Source of the DNA: Marinicrinis sediminis
Lineage (GTDB): Bacteria; Bacillota; Bacilli; Paenibacillales; KCTC-33676
DNA length: 64,000 nucleotides
NCBI RefSeq assembly: GCF_042685085.1
Contig: NZ_JBHUMM010000043.1
Location: forward strand, 620,001 to 684,000
Reading direction: 5' to 3'
Every line of letters begins with the position of its first letter. The first letter of the stretch is position 1. Positions 1-8,870 of this stretch are shown here, piece after piece. The position numbers were made by a program, and so were the translations under genes. The notes below the pieces were generated by a model, which did no database searches, was not told the origin of the DNA, and worked only from the letters and a program-made list of their open reading frames with translations.

Positions 1-2
1 CC

Positions 3-2720
3 TTGCATGTGACGAATGCGAAAATTCAACAATTGCTCGAAGTCAGTTATAAACAGGATTCCATTCGCAGTTTGCCAACGGACATCTTTACATCCTCAAA
101 TGGTCAAATCGAATCGAGTCAAATGGCGCCGATAGAGCTGTTTGGCGATCATGATGCGGAGCAGATGCAGGAGCACAGTCTCTTCATCGGACATGAAAGT
201 GTACTAAATATCGTGCATCCAGCTGTGATTGAAATCAGATTGCTAAATGAGCAACGTACCTATGATCTTCCCCAAATTGCCGAGAAACTCAGTCATGCTG
301 ATCACATGGAGTGGTCCTATCTCAGCAGTGAACAAGAGTGGGTGCCATTTGATGAGGTCACGGCGCAGGACCATCATGTTCGGTTGACCAAACAGATTAA
401 AAAGCCCTTGGTCAGGGACAGTGTCTATAACGATAGCGATGAGTTGTTCTGGATACGGGCTAAAGTGAAGCGATTTGATACTGCTTATCAGTTTCTATCG
501 GATGGTCAGCTGGAAATGGACGGACTGCAATTGCAATCCCGCAATCTGCCTCAGGAAGGGCTGGCGATTGGTCCGGATTTGCTCTTTCAGAATGACATTG
601 AGGAAAATGCAGACGGATGCTATCCGTTCAGTCCCTTCTTTGCACCATATGGGCTCTTTTATCTGGCCAGTCAGGAGGTTTTCAGCAAGAAGGATGGACA
701 GGTCTCCATCGCCTTCAATATGAAAGCCATTCGCAATCAGTTGATGAAGGACAAGCCACCGGATATCAAGTGGAAGATGGTCATGAAACGATCGGATTTC
801 GCCGAAAAGGAAAAGCCCCGAATTTCCATTGAACTTGTCTATTGGGAATATTGGAACGGTCAGGGCTGGGTCCGTCTGGATGTATCGGAAGAGCAGGAGC
901 AACTGTTTCATGATCTGTCCGAGGAAGAAATCAAGGGCGAGCTCCATTTCAACATCCCTACTGATATGGAAGAGACCTATGTCAATTCCCATCTGAATTA
1001 CTGGATTAGAGGCAGAGTGATTTCGATTGAAAATTTGTATGAAACGGATGGCATTTACCTGTCTCCGTGGCTGAGTCATTTCCAGCTGTCCTATTCGTAT
1101 TCGGACATGCAGCCTCTGGAAGCGTGCCACGCCAAAAATAATGGAGAGTGGCAAAATCTGACGGGGTCACTCTTGTACAGTCGGACGGCAACCCGCCCTT
1201 TTTTCCCAGTGGAGAATCAGGTGCCCGCACTCTATATGCGATTTGACGAACCACCTGTCGGGGGACCTGTCAGTATGTACTTCTCCATGACCTCTTCAAA
1301 TCGGATGAGCGAACAGCCTCCATATATGGAATGGCAGTATTTAAGCAGACAGGGTGCGGGTGCGCAATGGGTGCTCCTGAAGACGAGAGATGAAACCGAC
1401 GGGCTTTACGAAAACGGAACGGTCCAGTTTTCCGCTCCACCGGATTTCGTAAAGCGGAAACGGTTCGGACAGGAGGGCTACTGGATTCGCGTCATGAATC
1501 GGGATGAGAAACTGGAACGGGAGGATTTTTCCCGTCCAAGACTCGCTGCCATCTATATGAATACTGTGAATGCGACCCAGCAGGAGACGGTTCTGGATGA
1601 GTTTCCAGACCCATTACCGGACGCAGCGGGACATGTATTCCAATTAAACCGCAAACCGATCATGAATGAGCAAGTGTGGGTGGATGAAACCGGTCAAAGA
1701 ACCGAGGAAGAATGGGAAGAGTTTGCCAGGCATTACCCTGATCAGATCGAATGGGTCAAGGATAGTGCAGGTATTCTCCAACGGGTTTGGATCAAATGGG
1801 AACATACCGAGAATTTGCTGCATGCGAAGGGACAAGACCGTTATTATGAGCTCGACCGGGCGGCTGGACAGCTGAGGTTCGGAGACGGGACGACAGGCAA
1901 GGCCCTGCCAGTACTCGGTTCAGATGCAGTGCGGGTGAACTATCGGGTTGTACAGGGGAAGTACGGCAATGTACCGAGGCATGCGATTCAGCAGCTTCAG
2001 CAATCGATCGCGTTTATTGAATCGGTTACTAATATGGAGCCTGCAGCGGGTGGAACGGATGTGGAAACACTGCCGGACGCGTTGCAGCGAGGTCCGCAGA
2101 AGCTCAAGCATAGAGGGCGAGCGGTTACGACAGAGGATTTTGAATGGTTGATACGGGAAGCCTATCCGGCTATTGCCAAGGTGACGTGTCTGTCTGCCTG
2201 GCCCGGAAAAACAAGTGGAAGCGGCGCATCGCTTGCCGTTGTACTGTTGCCTGAATCAGGACTGGATAATCCGGCGTATTTGTCCGGTTTGAAAAAGCAG
2301 GTCAGGACTTTCCTGCTGGATAAAGCTTCGGCGATGATCGCGTTTTCTGATCAGCTTGAGATTATGGAAGCTGCCTGGATCGAAATCTCTGTGCAAGCAG
2401 AAATCGTCATCCATGATATGGACGAGAGTATTCCTGCAGAGGTCGAGGCTGTCGAACGACTGGAAGCCTATCTCGATCCGTTTACAGGCAATGAGCAAAG
2501 AGAAGGCTGGGACATTGGACAAACCGTACATATTTCTCAGTTTTATGCCTTGCTGAAGAAGATCCACGCGGTCAATTATGTTCATCAGTGCAAGATGAGC
2601 ATGCATCGCGTTGAGAAGGGTCAGAGAGTGGAAATATCCAATCAGCAATGGGAGCAGACGCGTCACGGGGTTATTCGTTCGGGCAAGCATACCGTGATGG
2701 TTCGCGTACAAGAGGGATGA
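3..2720 (+). CDS. Baseplate J-like protein of a contractile injection system, 5' end outside window
   Basis: Large baseplate-wedge protein of the putative baseplate assembly family (comparable to gpJ of P2 and Afp11 of eCIS). The reading frame is open to the left edge and the first in-frame start is a TTG two bases in with no visible ribosome site, so the real N-terminus probably lies upstream. The C-terminal third holds the family signature: FGDGTTGKALP near residue 618, followed by an NYRVVQGKYGNV stretch, which in relatives marks the J-like core. The preceding 600 residues are beta-rich repeats containing EYWNGQGW- and YWIRGRV-like strings, as in other long baseplate proteins of this group. 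The next gene is a second member of the family 10-20 bases downstream, so the two are co-transcribed. Role in the baseplate is inferred from the family; no enzyme motif is seen. Confidence 0.85.
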   Translation: MHVTNAKIQQLLEVSYKQDSIRSLPTDIFTSSNGQIESSQMAPIELFGDHDAEQMQEHSLFIGHESVLNIVHPAVIEIRLLNEQRTYDLPQIAEKLSHADHMEWSYLSSEQEWVPFDEVTAQDHHVRLTKQIKKPLVRDSVYNDSDELFWIRAKVKRFDTAYQFLSDGQLEMDGLQLQSRNLPQEGLAIGPDLLFQNDIEENADGCYPFSPFFAPYGLFYLASQEVFSKKDGQVSIAFNMKAIRNQLMKDKPPDIKWKMVMKRSDFAEKEKPRISIELVYWEYWNGQGWVRLDVSEEQEQLFHDLSEEEIKGELHFNIPTDMEETYVNSHLNYWIRGRVISIENLYETDGIYLSPWLSHFQLSYSYSDMQPLEACHAKNNGEWQNLTGSLLYSRTATRPFFPVENQVPALYMRFDEPPVGGPVSMYFSMTSSNRMSEQPPYMEWQYLSRQGAGAQWVLLKTRDETDGLYENGTVQFSAPPDFVKRKRFGQEGYWIRVMNRDEKLEREDFSRPRLAAIYMNTVNATQQETVLDEFPDPLPDAAGHVFQLNRKPIMNEQVWVDETGQRTEEEWEEFARHYPDQIEWVKDSAGILQRVWIKWEHTENLLHAKGQDRYYELDRAAGQLRFGDGTTGKALPVLGSDAVRVNYRVVQGKYGNVPRHAIQQLQQSIAFIESVTNMEPAAGGTDVETLPDALQRGPQKLKHRGRAVTTEDFEWLIREAYPAIAKVTCLSAWPGKTSGSGASLAVVLLPESGLDNPAYLSGLKKQVRTFLLDKASAMIAFSDQLEIMEAAWIEISVQAEIVIHDMDESIPAEVEAVERLEAYLDPFTGNEQREGWDIGQTVHISQFYALLKKIHAVNYVHQCKMSMHRVEKGQRVEISNQQWEQTRHGVIRSGKHTVMVRVQEG

Positions 2721-2739
2721 GAAAAAGGAGGTGGAGCAC

Positions 2740-4929
2740 ATGCTGCCGATACCGAATCTGGATGATCGAAGATATGCAGACATCGTAAGCAAGGCCAGGA
2801 AATCCATTCCGTCCTATTTTCCGGCCTGGACAGATGAAAATGCTCATGATCCGGGTATTACATTCATTGAACTGTTCGCATGGCTTACAGAGATGCAGCA
2901 GTATTACCTCAATCGCACCTCGCTCGCACACGAGAAGAAGTTTCTAAAATTGCTGGGTACAAGGCTGGGTGATCGACAAGCGGCGGTATCCGAATTGCAT
3001 CTGTCCGAATTAGTGAAGCCTCGGCGGCTGATGGCGGGAACCAAGTTTATTGGCAATGAGCAAGTGTTTGAAACGGTGAACACCCACTGGCTGATTGCCA
3101 ATCAGATGGAGAAGGTACTCGTTCAGCATGGACATGAGACCCAGGATTATTCGGCAGCGAACTCGTCTGCGAAAGTGTCCTTTGACGTATTCGGAGCGGA
3201 AGCAGAAAGCGGAAACCGTTTCTTTTTAGGGATGAATCAGCCGTTTTTTACAGAGGTTGCGCAATCCATCTATATTCAGTTGGCTGATCCGGATGCGATT
3301 CCTTTGCGTTTGCCTGCACAAGATGAAGCCTTCGTTCCGAGCGCACGGGTTGAATGGACGTATTACGGATTTGTGGAAGAAAGTGAGGAAGCGCAGTGGA
3401 TGCCACTTCATATCGTGAACGATGAGACCGCTCATCTCTCCTTCTCAGGCAGACTTCACTTTCAGATCGAAACGCCCATGAAGCCGCGTACGCTGCTGTC
3501 CGCGTTTGATCAAATGCGCTACTGGCTTTGCTGCACGGTCGTAGAGGAAGGTTATGAGCTAAGTCCGAGAGTAGAGCAATTTTCCTTCAATACCATCCCG
3601 ATTGTACAACAGGATACACGCAGTGTCGTGCTGGAATTCACGTCTACTGGAGAAGGGACACAGCAACTGGAACTGATGCATGAGCTCTCTCTCTCAGGAC
3701 TGATTGAGGTTCAGCTGGGGCTGGAGGAAGGCTGTTTCTATGAATGGGAGGCATATGAAGCACAGCGAGACGAACAGACCGGGGCCATGCAGGTGATCCT
3801 GTCTCACGAGCAATTGCCTGTGGCGATTCCGGCTGGCCGGCGTATTCGCTGTATTTGCTATGCCAGGGAATTTGAAGAAGATCGGAGACTGGGCACCAGC
3901 AATGGTCTGCCGGGACAGCAATTTGAAATCACCGAGCATGTGCTGCCTCAGTCGCTGATGATCCAAACTTCCGCATACGATGATGCCGGCAAGCGGATCT
4001 GGTGGGACTGGGAGCTGGTGGATGACTTTGATCATTCCGGTCCGTCTGATCGGCATGTTCGCTATGATGCGGATCAGGACCTGATCGTGTTCGGCAACCA
4101 TGAGCAGGGGTTGATTCCACAGGTTCATTGTGAGGTTCGCGTCGTTCAGTGCAGACGATGCGCGGGTGAAGCAGGCAATCTCAGTCCGCATGTCATTACA
4201 GAGATTGCACCTGATCAGTCGCTGAGTACCGCGATCCAGGTCACCAATCCGGTGCCCTCGGTAGGTGGAAGAGAAGCAGAGACCATGAAAGAGGCCAAGC
4301 TGCGTGTACTGGCAGATCTGAATCGACCGACACGGATGGTGACCGCAGAAGATATGGCTGCCTTGATTAAACAGGCCCCTGGTGTACGGGTGGCGAGGGT
4401 GCATGTGATTCCGCAATATCGCAAAGGTCTGATGCATTACCCGCGACGCAAGGCAGCCGGTGAAATGACGATCGTGGTCGTTCCTTACAGTCACCAGAAA
4501 AAACCGGTCCCCAGTCAGGGCTTTCTGTCTACCATTCGCAAATACCTGGAGCCGTATCGCCTGCTGGGTACCGAGATTCATCTGATTGCACCAGCATATA
4601 TCGAGATTACGGTGCACGCGGTCGTCATCACCGAGCCCCATCTCGTGCAGCAAAAGGAGAAGGTGGAGCAGGCGCTTTATCATCTGCTTACTCCACTGCC
4701 TGATGCGCAGGATGGAAAAGGCTGGGCATTCGGACGGACGGTGTACAAGGGAGATATCTTTGGTGTCATCAACAGCATTCCCGGCGTCACTTATGTGCAA
4801 GAAATATGGCTGGAGGCACAGGGGAGAGGGATGTTGCAGGAGGAAGGCGGGGACATTCGCATTCCTCCTTATGCCCTGGTCTGTTCAGGTGTTCATCAGA
4901 TTGACATGATCAGTCGCGCAGATACATAA
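2740..4929 (+). CDS. Second baseplate J-like protein of the contractile injection system
   Basis: About 729 residues, starting MLPIPNLDDRRY. The N-terminal region, with WTDENAHDPGITFIELFAW near residues 30-50, is highly typical of the second baseplate assembly protein in eCIS and related clusters (Afp12-like position). A J-core signature appears around residues 445-490 (IVFGNHEQGLIP, then CAGEAGNL). I start at the ATG preceded by AAGGAGGT with 7-8 bases spacing; a GTG three codons earlier sits inside that ribosome site and is unlikely. It follows the first baseplate gene almost without gap and precedes the tail-I-like gene, the usual order for the baseplate segment. Predicted to build the wedge ring around the spike. 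No signal peptide or membrane segment. Confidence 0.88.
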   Translation: MLPIPNLDDRRYADIVSKARKSIPSYFPAWTDENAHDPGITFIELFAWLTEMQQYYLNRTSLAHEKKFLKLLGTRLGDRQAAVSELHLSELVKPRRLMAGTKFIGNEQVFETVNTHWLIANQMEKVLVQHGHETQDYSAANSSAKVSFDVFGAEAESGNRFFLGMNQPFFTEVAQSIYIQLADPDAIPLRLPAQDEAFVPSARVEWTYYGFVEESEEAQWMPLHIVNDETAHLSFSGRLHFQIETPMKPRTLLSAFDQMRYWLCCTVVEEGYELSPRVEQFSFNTIPIVQQDTRSVVLEFTSTGEGTQQLELMHELSLSGLIEVQLGLEEGCFYEWEAYEAQRDEQTGAMQVILSHEQLPVAIPAGRRIRCICYAREFEEDRRLGTSNGLPGQQFEITEHVLPQSLMIQTSAYDDAGKRIWWDWELVDDFDHSGPSDRHVRYDADQDLIVFGNHEQGLIPQVHCEVRVVQCRRCAGEAGNLSPHVITEIAPDQSLSTAIQVTNPVPSVGGREAETMKEAKLRVLADLNRPTRMVTAEDMAALIKQAPGVRVARVHVIPQYRKGLMHYPRRKAAGEMTIVVVPYSHQKKPVPSQGFLSTIRKYLEPYRLLGTEIHLIAPAYIEITVHAVVITEPHLVQQKEKVEQALYHLLTPLPDAQDGKGWAFGRTVYKGDIFGVINSIPGVTYVQEIWLEAQGRGMLQEEGGDIRIPPYALVCSGVHQIDMISRADT

Positions 4930-4964
4930 GCAAGTGTACGAGCAGTAAGGATTGAGGTGAAGCC

Positions 4965-7064
4965 GTGCAACAATCAAACCCGTTTTTTTCATTTAATAAA
5001 GGGATGGACTGGAACCAGGGAGTGTCTGAAAACCTGTGGATGCATGAGCAGGGGATTCGGTTACAGCAGCAGCAGTCTTATCGAGTGGAAGATTCGCTGT
5101 CACTTGAAAAACTGGACAAAATGAGCGAGATTGCAGAGCTGACCGTTTCACCTGAAGGCATGTTGTATGTGCTGGATGAAAAGGCGAATCTCTGGAAGTA
5201 TGATCACCGCAATGATCATTTGGAACGGATGTATACGAGCGGACATGAGCTGTTTTCACCGCGAGCGCTCCTTGCGGTTACCCATGAGCAGCTGGTGATG
5301 GCCGATCCGCTGAAGCAGAATGATAAGCCTGGCCCCGTGAGCGGGATCGTCAGCTATTCACTGGCAAATGGTCAGCCATTGTGGATGGTGTCGGAGTGGA
5401 AGGGTGAGCCTGTACAACCTCTGGTTTTGTATGCAGACCCGTTTGAGGCGGGGATATTGTGGATCTTTGCCTCACTGAGGAAGGCCGAGTCTGGCGTATT
5501 GTTCAAAATAAATGGGAATGGCGCCATTCTCAAGGCCGTTGAGGTGACAGATTTTCTCCCGGCTGAAATGAAGGAATCCATCATTCACGGTTATAAACAG
5601 ATTCAGCTGGCTGCTGGGCGGGATCGTCTCTACCTGTCTATTCCGCAAAGCGGCGCGATACGCAGCTATGACAAGGACAGCGGCAGTCTTCTTCAGGCCT
5701 TTTCCCTACTGAACCGTGTGCGTACCGGGGCCGGTGGCGGTTTTGCTGTCGATCAGCAAGGACAACTGTATGTGGGTTATTCAGCCCAACAGCCCGACGA
5801 AGAGGTCATGATTGAGCAATATAGCCAGGAGGGTGTGTTTCAGCAGACCCTTACCGGCTATCGGGGGCCTTGCTCCAGACTGATGATGGATCAGAAGGAA
5901 CGGCTGTATGTATGGAATCGGACTCATCACAGTCTGATCCGGCTTACACGCCAGAGTCGAATGCTTGCCCGCAGGTCATCCGGTGTATTCGAGGGGATTT
6001 TTCTTTCTTGTTCGGTGGACGCCACGGAAGCAGAGACGATCTGGCACCGCGTCACACAGGCCGCGCATATTCCAAATGAGGCACAGATTCGATTCTCCTA
6101 TTATACAAGCGATCATCGCAATCTGTTATTGGATGATTCCTATCAGGATCTGGATGTCTATATCCGTAATTCGAATATTCCGCTTGATGAAAAGCTTCAA
6201 AAGCTGAAACCTCTCTGGATCGAGACGAAGGTGAATGTCCAGGATGCTCTGCTAATCCATGCCAAGGGAAGATATCTGTGGTTCAAACTGGAGCTGATCG
6301 GTACAGAACGTACCACGCCGATTCTGCACAAGATGAGGTTATATCAGCCGAGACAACTGTATACCCAGTATCTGCCTGCGATCTATCAGTCACAGTCAGA
6401 GGGGAACGCCTTTCTGGATCGATTTCTGGCAATGTTCGGCACATTATTCGACGATTTCGATGAGCGAATTCAACAAACCCCTGCTTTCTTTGATCTGGAA
6501 GCCGTTCAAGGGGAATCCATTCAATGGCTGTCCAGCTGGATCGGTCTGAAGGGGATGGAACAGCTGGAAGAAAGCAAGCTGCGGGAGCTGCTGCGCAAGG
6601 CACCGATTCTTTACAGACAGCGCGGAACACGGGAAGGTCTGGAACAGCTGCTGGAGATTCTGCTGGGAGACAAGCCGATTTTGGTGGAATATTTCCAAAT
6701 CAAATATCAGCAAAATGCGGAGCTGCGCCAGCTGTTTCACACCTTGTACAGTGCAGGTCCTTATACATTTTGCATCTTGCTTAAACCGGACAGCATCCGG
6801 GATGAACAGCATCGCTACTGGATCGAACAGGTCATTGAACAGCAAAAACCCGCTTATACCGAAGCGAGACTGATTATCCTGCAACCCTGGATGCACCTGG
6901 ATATGCATACCTATCTGGGCATGAATACATTTTTATCAGAGCCGTCATTGCTGCAACTCAATCAGCAGTCGGCCATGCCACATCATACCGTCATCATTGA
7001 TCGAAATCAGGATCACCGTCTGGATGTACATACACGTTTGGGATTGGATTCCGAACTGGAGTAA
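4965..7064 (+). CDS. Tail protein I-like baseplate protein with N-terminal beta-propeller
   Basis: Two parts are visible. Residues about 50-350 contain repeated LTVSPEGMLYVLD / FAVDQQGQLYVGY blades, which look like an NHL or six-bladed propeller. Residues about 465-640 match the P2 tail protein I family: YLPAIYQ, then FLDRFLAMFGTLFDDFDERI, WLSSWIGL, and LRKAPILYRQRGTREGLEQLLE. The I domain normally joins the baseplate wedge to fibres or outer plate proteins; the propeller could present a binding surface. The start is a GTG preceded by GAGGTGA. The gene is third in the baseplate operon, 35 bases after the second J-like gene. The propeller-tail I arrangement is known from eCIS-like clusters of Gram-positive and photosynthetic bacteria; the ligand is unknown. 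Confidence 0.82.
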   Translation: MQQSNPFFSFNKGMDWNQGVSENLWMHEQGIRLQQQQSYRVEDSLSLEKLDKMSEIAELTVSPEGMLYVLDEKANLWKYDHRNDHLERMYTSGHELFSPRALLAVTHEQLVMADPLKQNDKPGPVSGIVSYSLANGQPLWMVSEWKGEPVQPLVLYADPFEAGILWIFASLRKAESGVLFKINGNGAILKAVEVTDFLPAEMKESIIHGYKQIQLAAGRDRLYLSIPQSGAIRSYDKDSGSLLQAFSLLNRVRTGAGGGFAVDQQGQLYVGYSAQQPDEEVMIEQYSQEGVFQQTLTGYRGPCSRLMMDQKERLYVWNRTHHSLIRLTRQSRMLARRSSGVFEGIFLSCSVDATEAETIWHRVTQAAHIPNEAQIRFSYYTSDHRNLLLDDSYQDLDVYIRNSNIPLDEKLQKLKPLWIETKVNVQDALLIHAKGRYLWFKLELIGTERTTPILHKMRLYQPRQLYTQYLPAIYQSQSEGNAFLDRFLAMFGTLFDDFDERIQQTPAFFDLEAVQGESIQWLSSWIGLKGMEQLEESKLRELLRKAPILYRQRGTREGLEQLLEILLGDKPILVEYFQIKYQQNAELRQLFHTLYSAGPYTFCILLKPDSIRDEQHRYWIEQVIEQQKPAYTEARLIILQPWMHLDMHTYLGMNTFLSEPSLLQLNQQSAMPHHTVIIDRNQDHRLDVHTRLGLDSELE

Positions 7065-7097
7065 TGTGGAGAACCCAAGAGGAGAGAGGGGAAGAAA

Positions 7098-8774
7098 ATG
7101 AAAAAAACGAGATTTTACCCGTTCGAGCGCAACCATTACTTTTACGGGAAATTACTCACGGTACGTGATTTTGAGTCTGAGCAAACTTACTTTAACAACA
7201 AACGCAGAATGATGAACCGCTTGCTGTTCGGGACTGGGGTGGTGACAGGCCTTCAAGTCATTGCGGTTGATGACAAGTCCATCTCTGTAGAAGCCGGTGT
7301 CGCCTTGGATCATGCGGGCAGGGAGATTGTCGTCAGTTCTCCCTTGACCTTGAAGCTGTCTATGATCGACGGATTCTCCAACAATGAATATATGAAAAAT
7401 GTGTATGTCTGTTTGGCCTATGATGAGAAAGGCAAAGAGCCGGTTCATTCTGTCGCGAACAGTTCTGTCCGTGAAGAGGAAATCAGTGAGTATAACCGGA
7501 TTATGGAGAGCTACAAGCTCTACATTCAGGAAGATGCGCCTGATCCGTCTTCCTTTGCAATGCGCGGGATGATGGAAGATCATCAGGTTCTGTACCAGGA
7601 CAGCATGATTCGCGTGCTGCAGATTACGCCTCGATATGTCAATGCCGGGGAAGTGTTTGAATTAACCGTTCGCATCGAAAAAGCATTGCAAGCACCAAAG
7701 ATCAGACTGGACTATGAACTGGATTCCCCGCTTTTTCAGCCATTGCAGGGCGCACAGGCGAAAGTGCATTTTGATGAGCCTGGTGTCGGACAGGAGACGG
7801 AGTATGAAGTGAAGCTGCGGTTAAGGGCAGCCGATCAGGCAGGGGAAAAAGGCAGTATCGCCATGTTACCGGATCAGGCCAAGTTGTATCTGGGCGAGCG
7901 TGAGCTGTTTATGGAAGCGCCAGCGGCAAACCGGATTGAGATCATACAGGGAAGTATCGTAGACCGCATGATGAAGGATATGCAGGAAAAGCGGTTTGAT
8001 CAAGTCATTGCTTCCAACCAGGATCAGCATATTTACCTCGCCAAAGTCAATCTAATTCAGATGGGGGCCACTTATACAATCGAAGGGATTGAACCGGTTC
8101 CCTTTCAGCAGTATGTCTATAATCCGACGATTGCGTACCAGTTTTCACGCAAAGATCGCCTAAGTGGCAGTGGCACCTTTCTGACCAAGGCGTCTGTAAA
8201 CATGCTGCCTGCCCATCATCAGCCCGAGATGGAAGTGAAGTATCGCAGGGAATTGCAGCAGTTTGAATTCGATCTGGGCATTCCCAAGCCGCCAAAACTG
8301 GAGGATGATGTCGCAACTGGGACGATTGATTTTCAGTATGAGCCGGATTCGAAGACGGGGGTTCCTTTCTTCTCCAAGTCGTCCAAAAGCCTCATCTCTG
8401 ACGAGATTACACACGGCTTTCAGGGAAGTGAAATTTTGATCATGACCCAGCTGGAGATCAAGGAAGCCTCCCACCAGCCCGAGCATGCCAGATGCCTGTA
8501 TGGAGGAGATCTCTCGGTATTCAAGGGCAGTGAGTACGAATCTGAATTGTCACAAATAGATATCGGGACGTTGCAGTATCCGGACAAGGGAACTTTTCGC
8601 ATCGGGGTAAAGCTGCACAAAATGAGTGATCCGATCCATTTTCAAATTCGTTGGTGGGCAGTGAGAAAACAGGCCGCGGACAAACCGTTCCCTTTGAACA
8701 ATAATCGTCAGGAAATGGAACAGGCGGAGCAGGAGGCAGCCAGCGGCCAGGAGCCGGACAAGCCACAGTCATAA
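7098..8774 (+). CDS. Conserved contractile-injection-system-associated protein of unknown role
   Basis: 558 residues, good AGGAGAGAGGGGAAG leader before the ATG. The N-terminus, with FYPFERNHYFYGKLLTVRDF and GLQVIAVDDKSISVEAGVALD, is a recurrent module in proteins at the end of baseplate operons, and probably describes a beta-rich head that attaches to the baseplate. The middle (residues 160-270) looks like an Ig-like beta domain; the C-terminus (400-545) is another beta domain ending in a Gln/Glu-rich tail. No signal peptide, membrane helix or catalytic motif. It is the last gene of the baseplate operon and is followed by a strong hairpin terminator. I recognise the family only through its context; a fibre, collar or cargo-related role is inference. 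Confidence 0.6.
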   Translation: MKKTRFYPFERNHYFYGKLLTVRDFESEQTYFNNKRRMMNRLLFGTGVVTGLQVIAVDDKSISVEAGVALDHAGREIVVSSPLTLKLSMIDGFSNNEYMKNVYVCLAYDEKGKEPVHSVANSSVREEEISEYNRIMESYKLYIQEDAPDPSSFAMRGMMEDHQVLYQDSMIRVLQITPRYVNAGEVFELTVRIEKALQAPKIRLDYELDSPLFQPLQGAQAKVHFDEPGVGQETEYEVKLRLRAADQAGEKGSIAMLPDQAKLYLGERELFMEAPAANRIEIIQGSIVDRMMKDMQEKRFDQVIASNQDQHIYLAKVNLIQMGATYTIEGIEPVPFQQYVYNPTIAYQFSRKDRLSGSGTFLTKASVNMLPAHHQPEMEVKYRRELQQFEFDLGIPKPPKLEDDVATGTIDFQYEPDSKTGVPFFSKSSKSLISDEITHGFQGSEILIMTQLEIKEASHQPEHARCLYGGDLSVFKGSEYESELSQIDIGTLQYPDKGTFRIGVKLHKMSDPIHFQIRWWAVRKQAADKPFPLNNNRQEMEQAEQEAASGQEPDKPQS

Positions 8775-8824
8775 GGGTCTAGCTCGTTTACACGCATGGT
8801 TTGGTTATGAGCTCAAAAGAAAGA

Positions 8825-8853
8825 ACCTCTAATTCCTGTTGAGAATTAGAGGT
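8825..8853. terminator. Bidirectional terminator between convergent genes
   Basis: An 11-bp perfect stem (ACCTCTAATTC / GAATTAGAGGT) with a 7-base loop sits between the ends of the 558-aa gene and the MORN gene. It is flanked by A-rich sequence on the left and T-rich sequence on the right, so it can stop transcription from both sides. Confidence 0.75.
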
Positions 8854-8870
8854 TTCCGTTTCCGTATCGG

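Noticed and set aside
3694..4800. 368-residue antisense frame inside the second baseplate gene
   Set aside because: No family resemblance, non-coding composition, fully inside a strong gene.
1..8774. Prophage
   Set aside because: Baseplate genes only; no integrase, capsid, terminase, lysis or attachment repeats seen in this window. A domesticated tail-like machine fits better.
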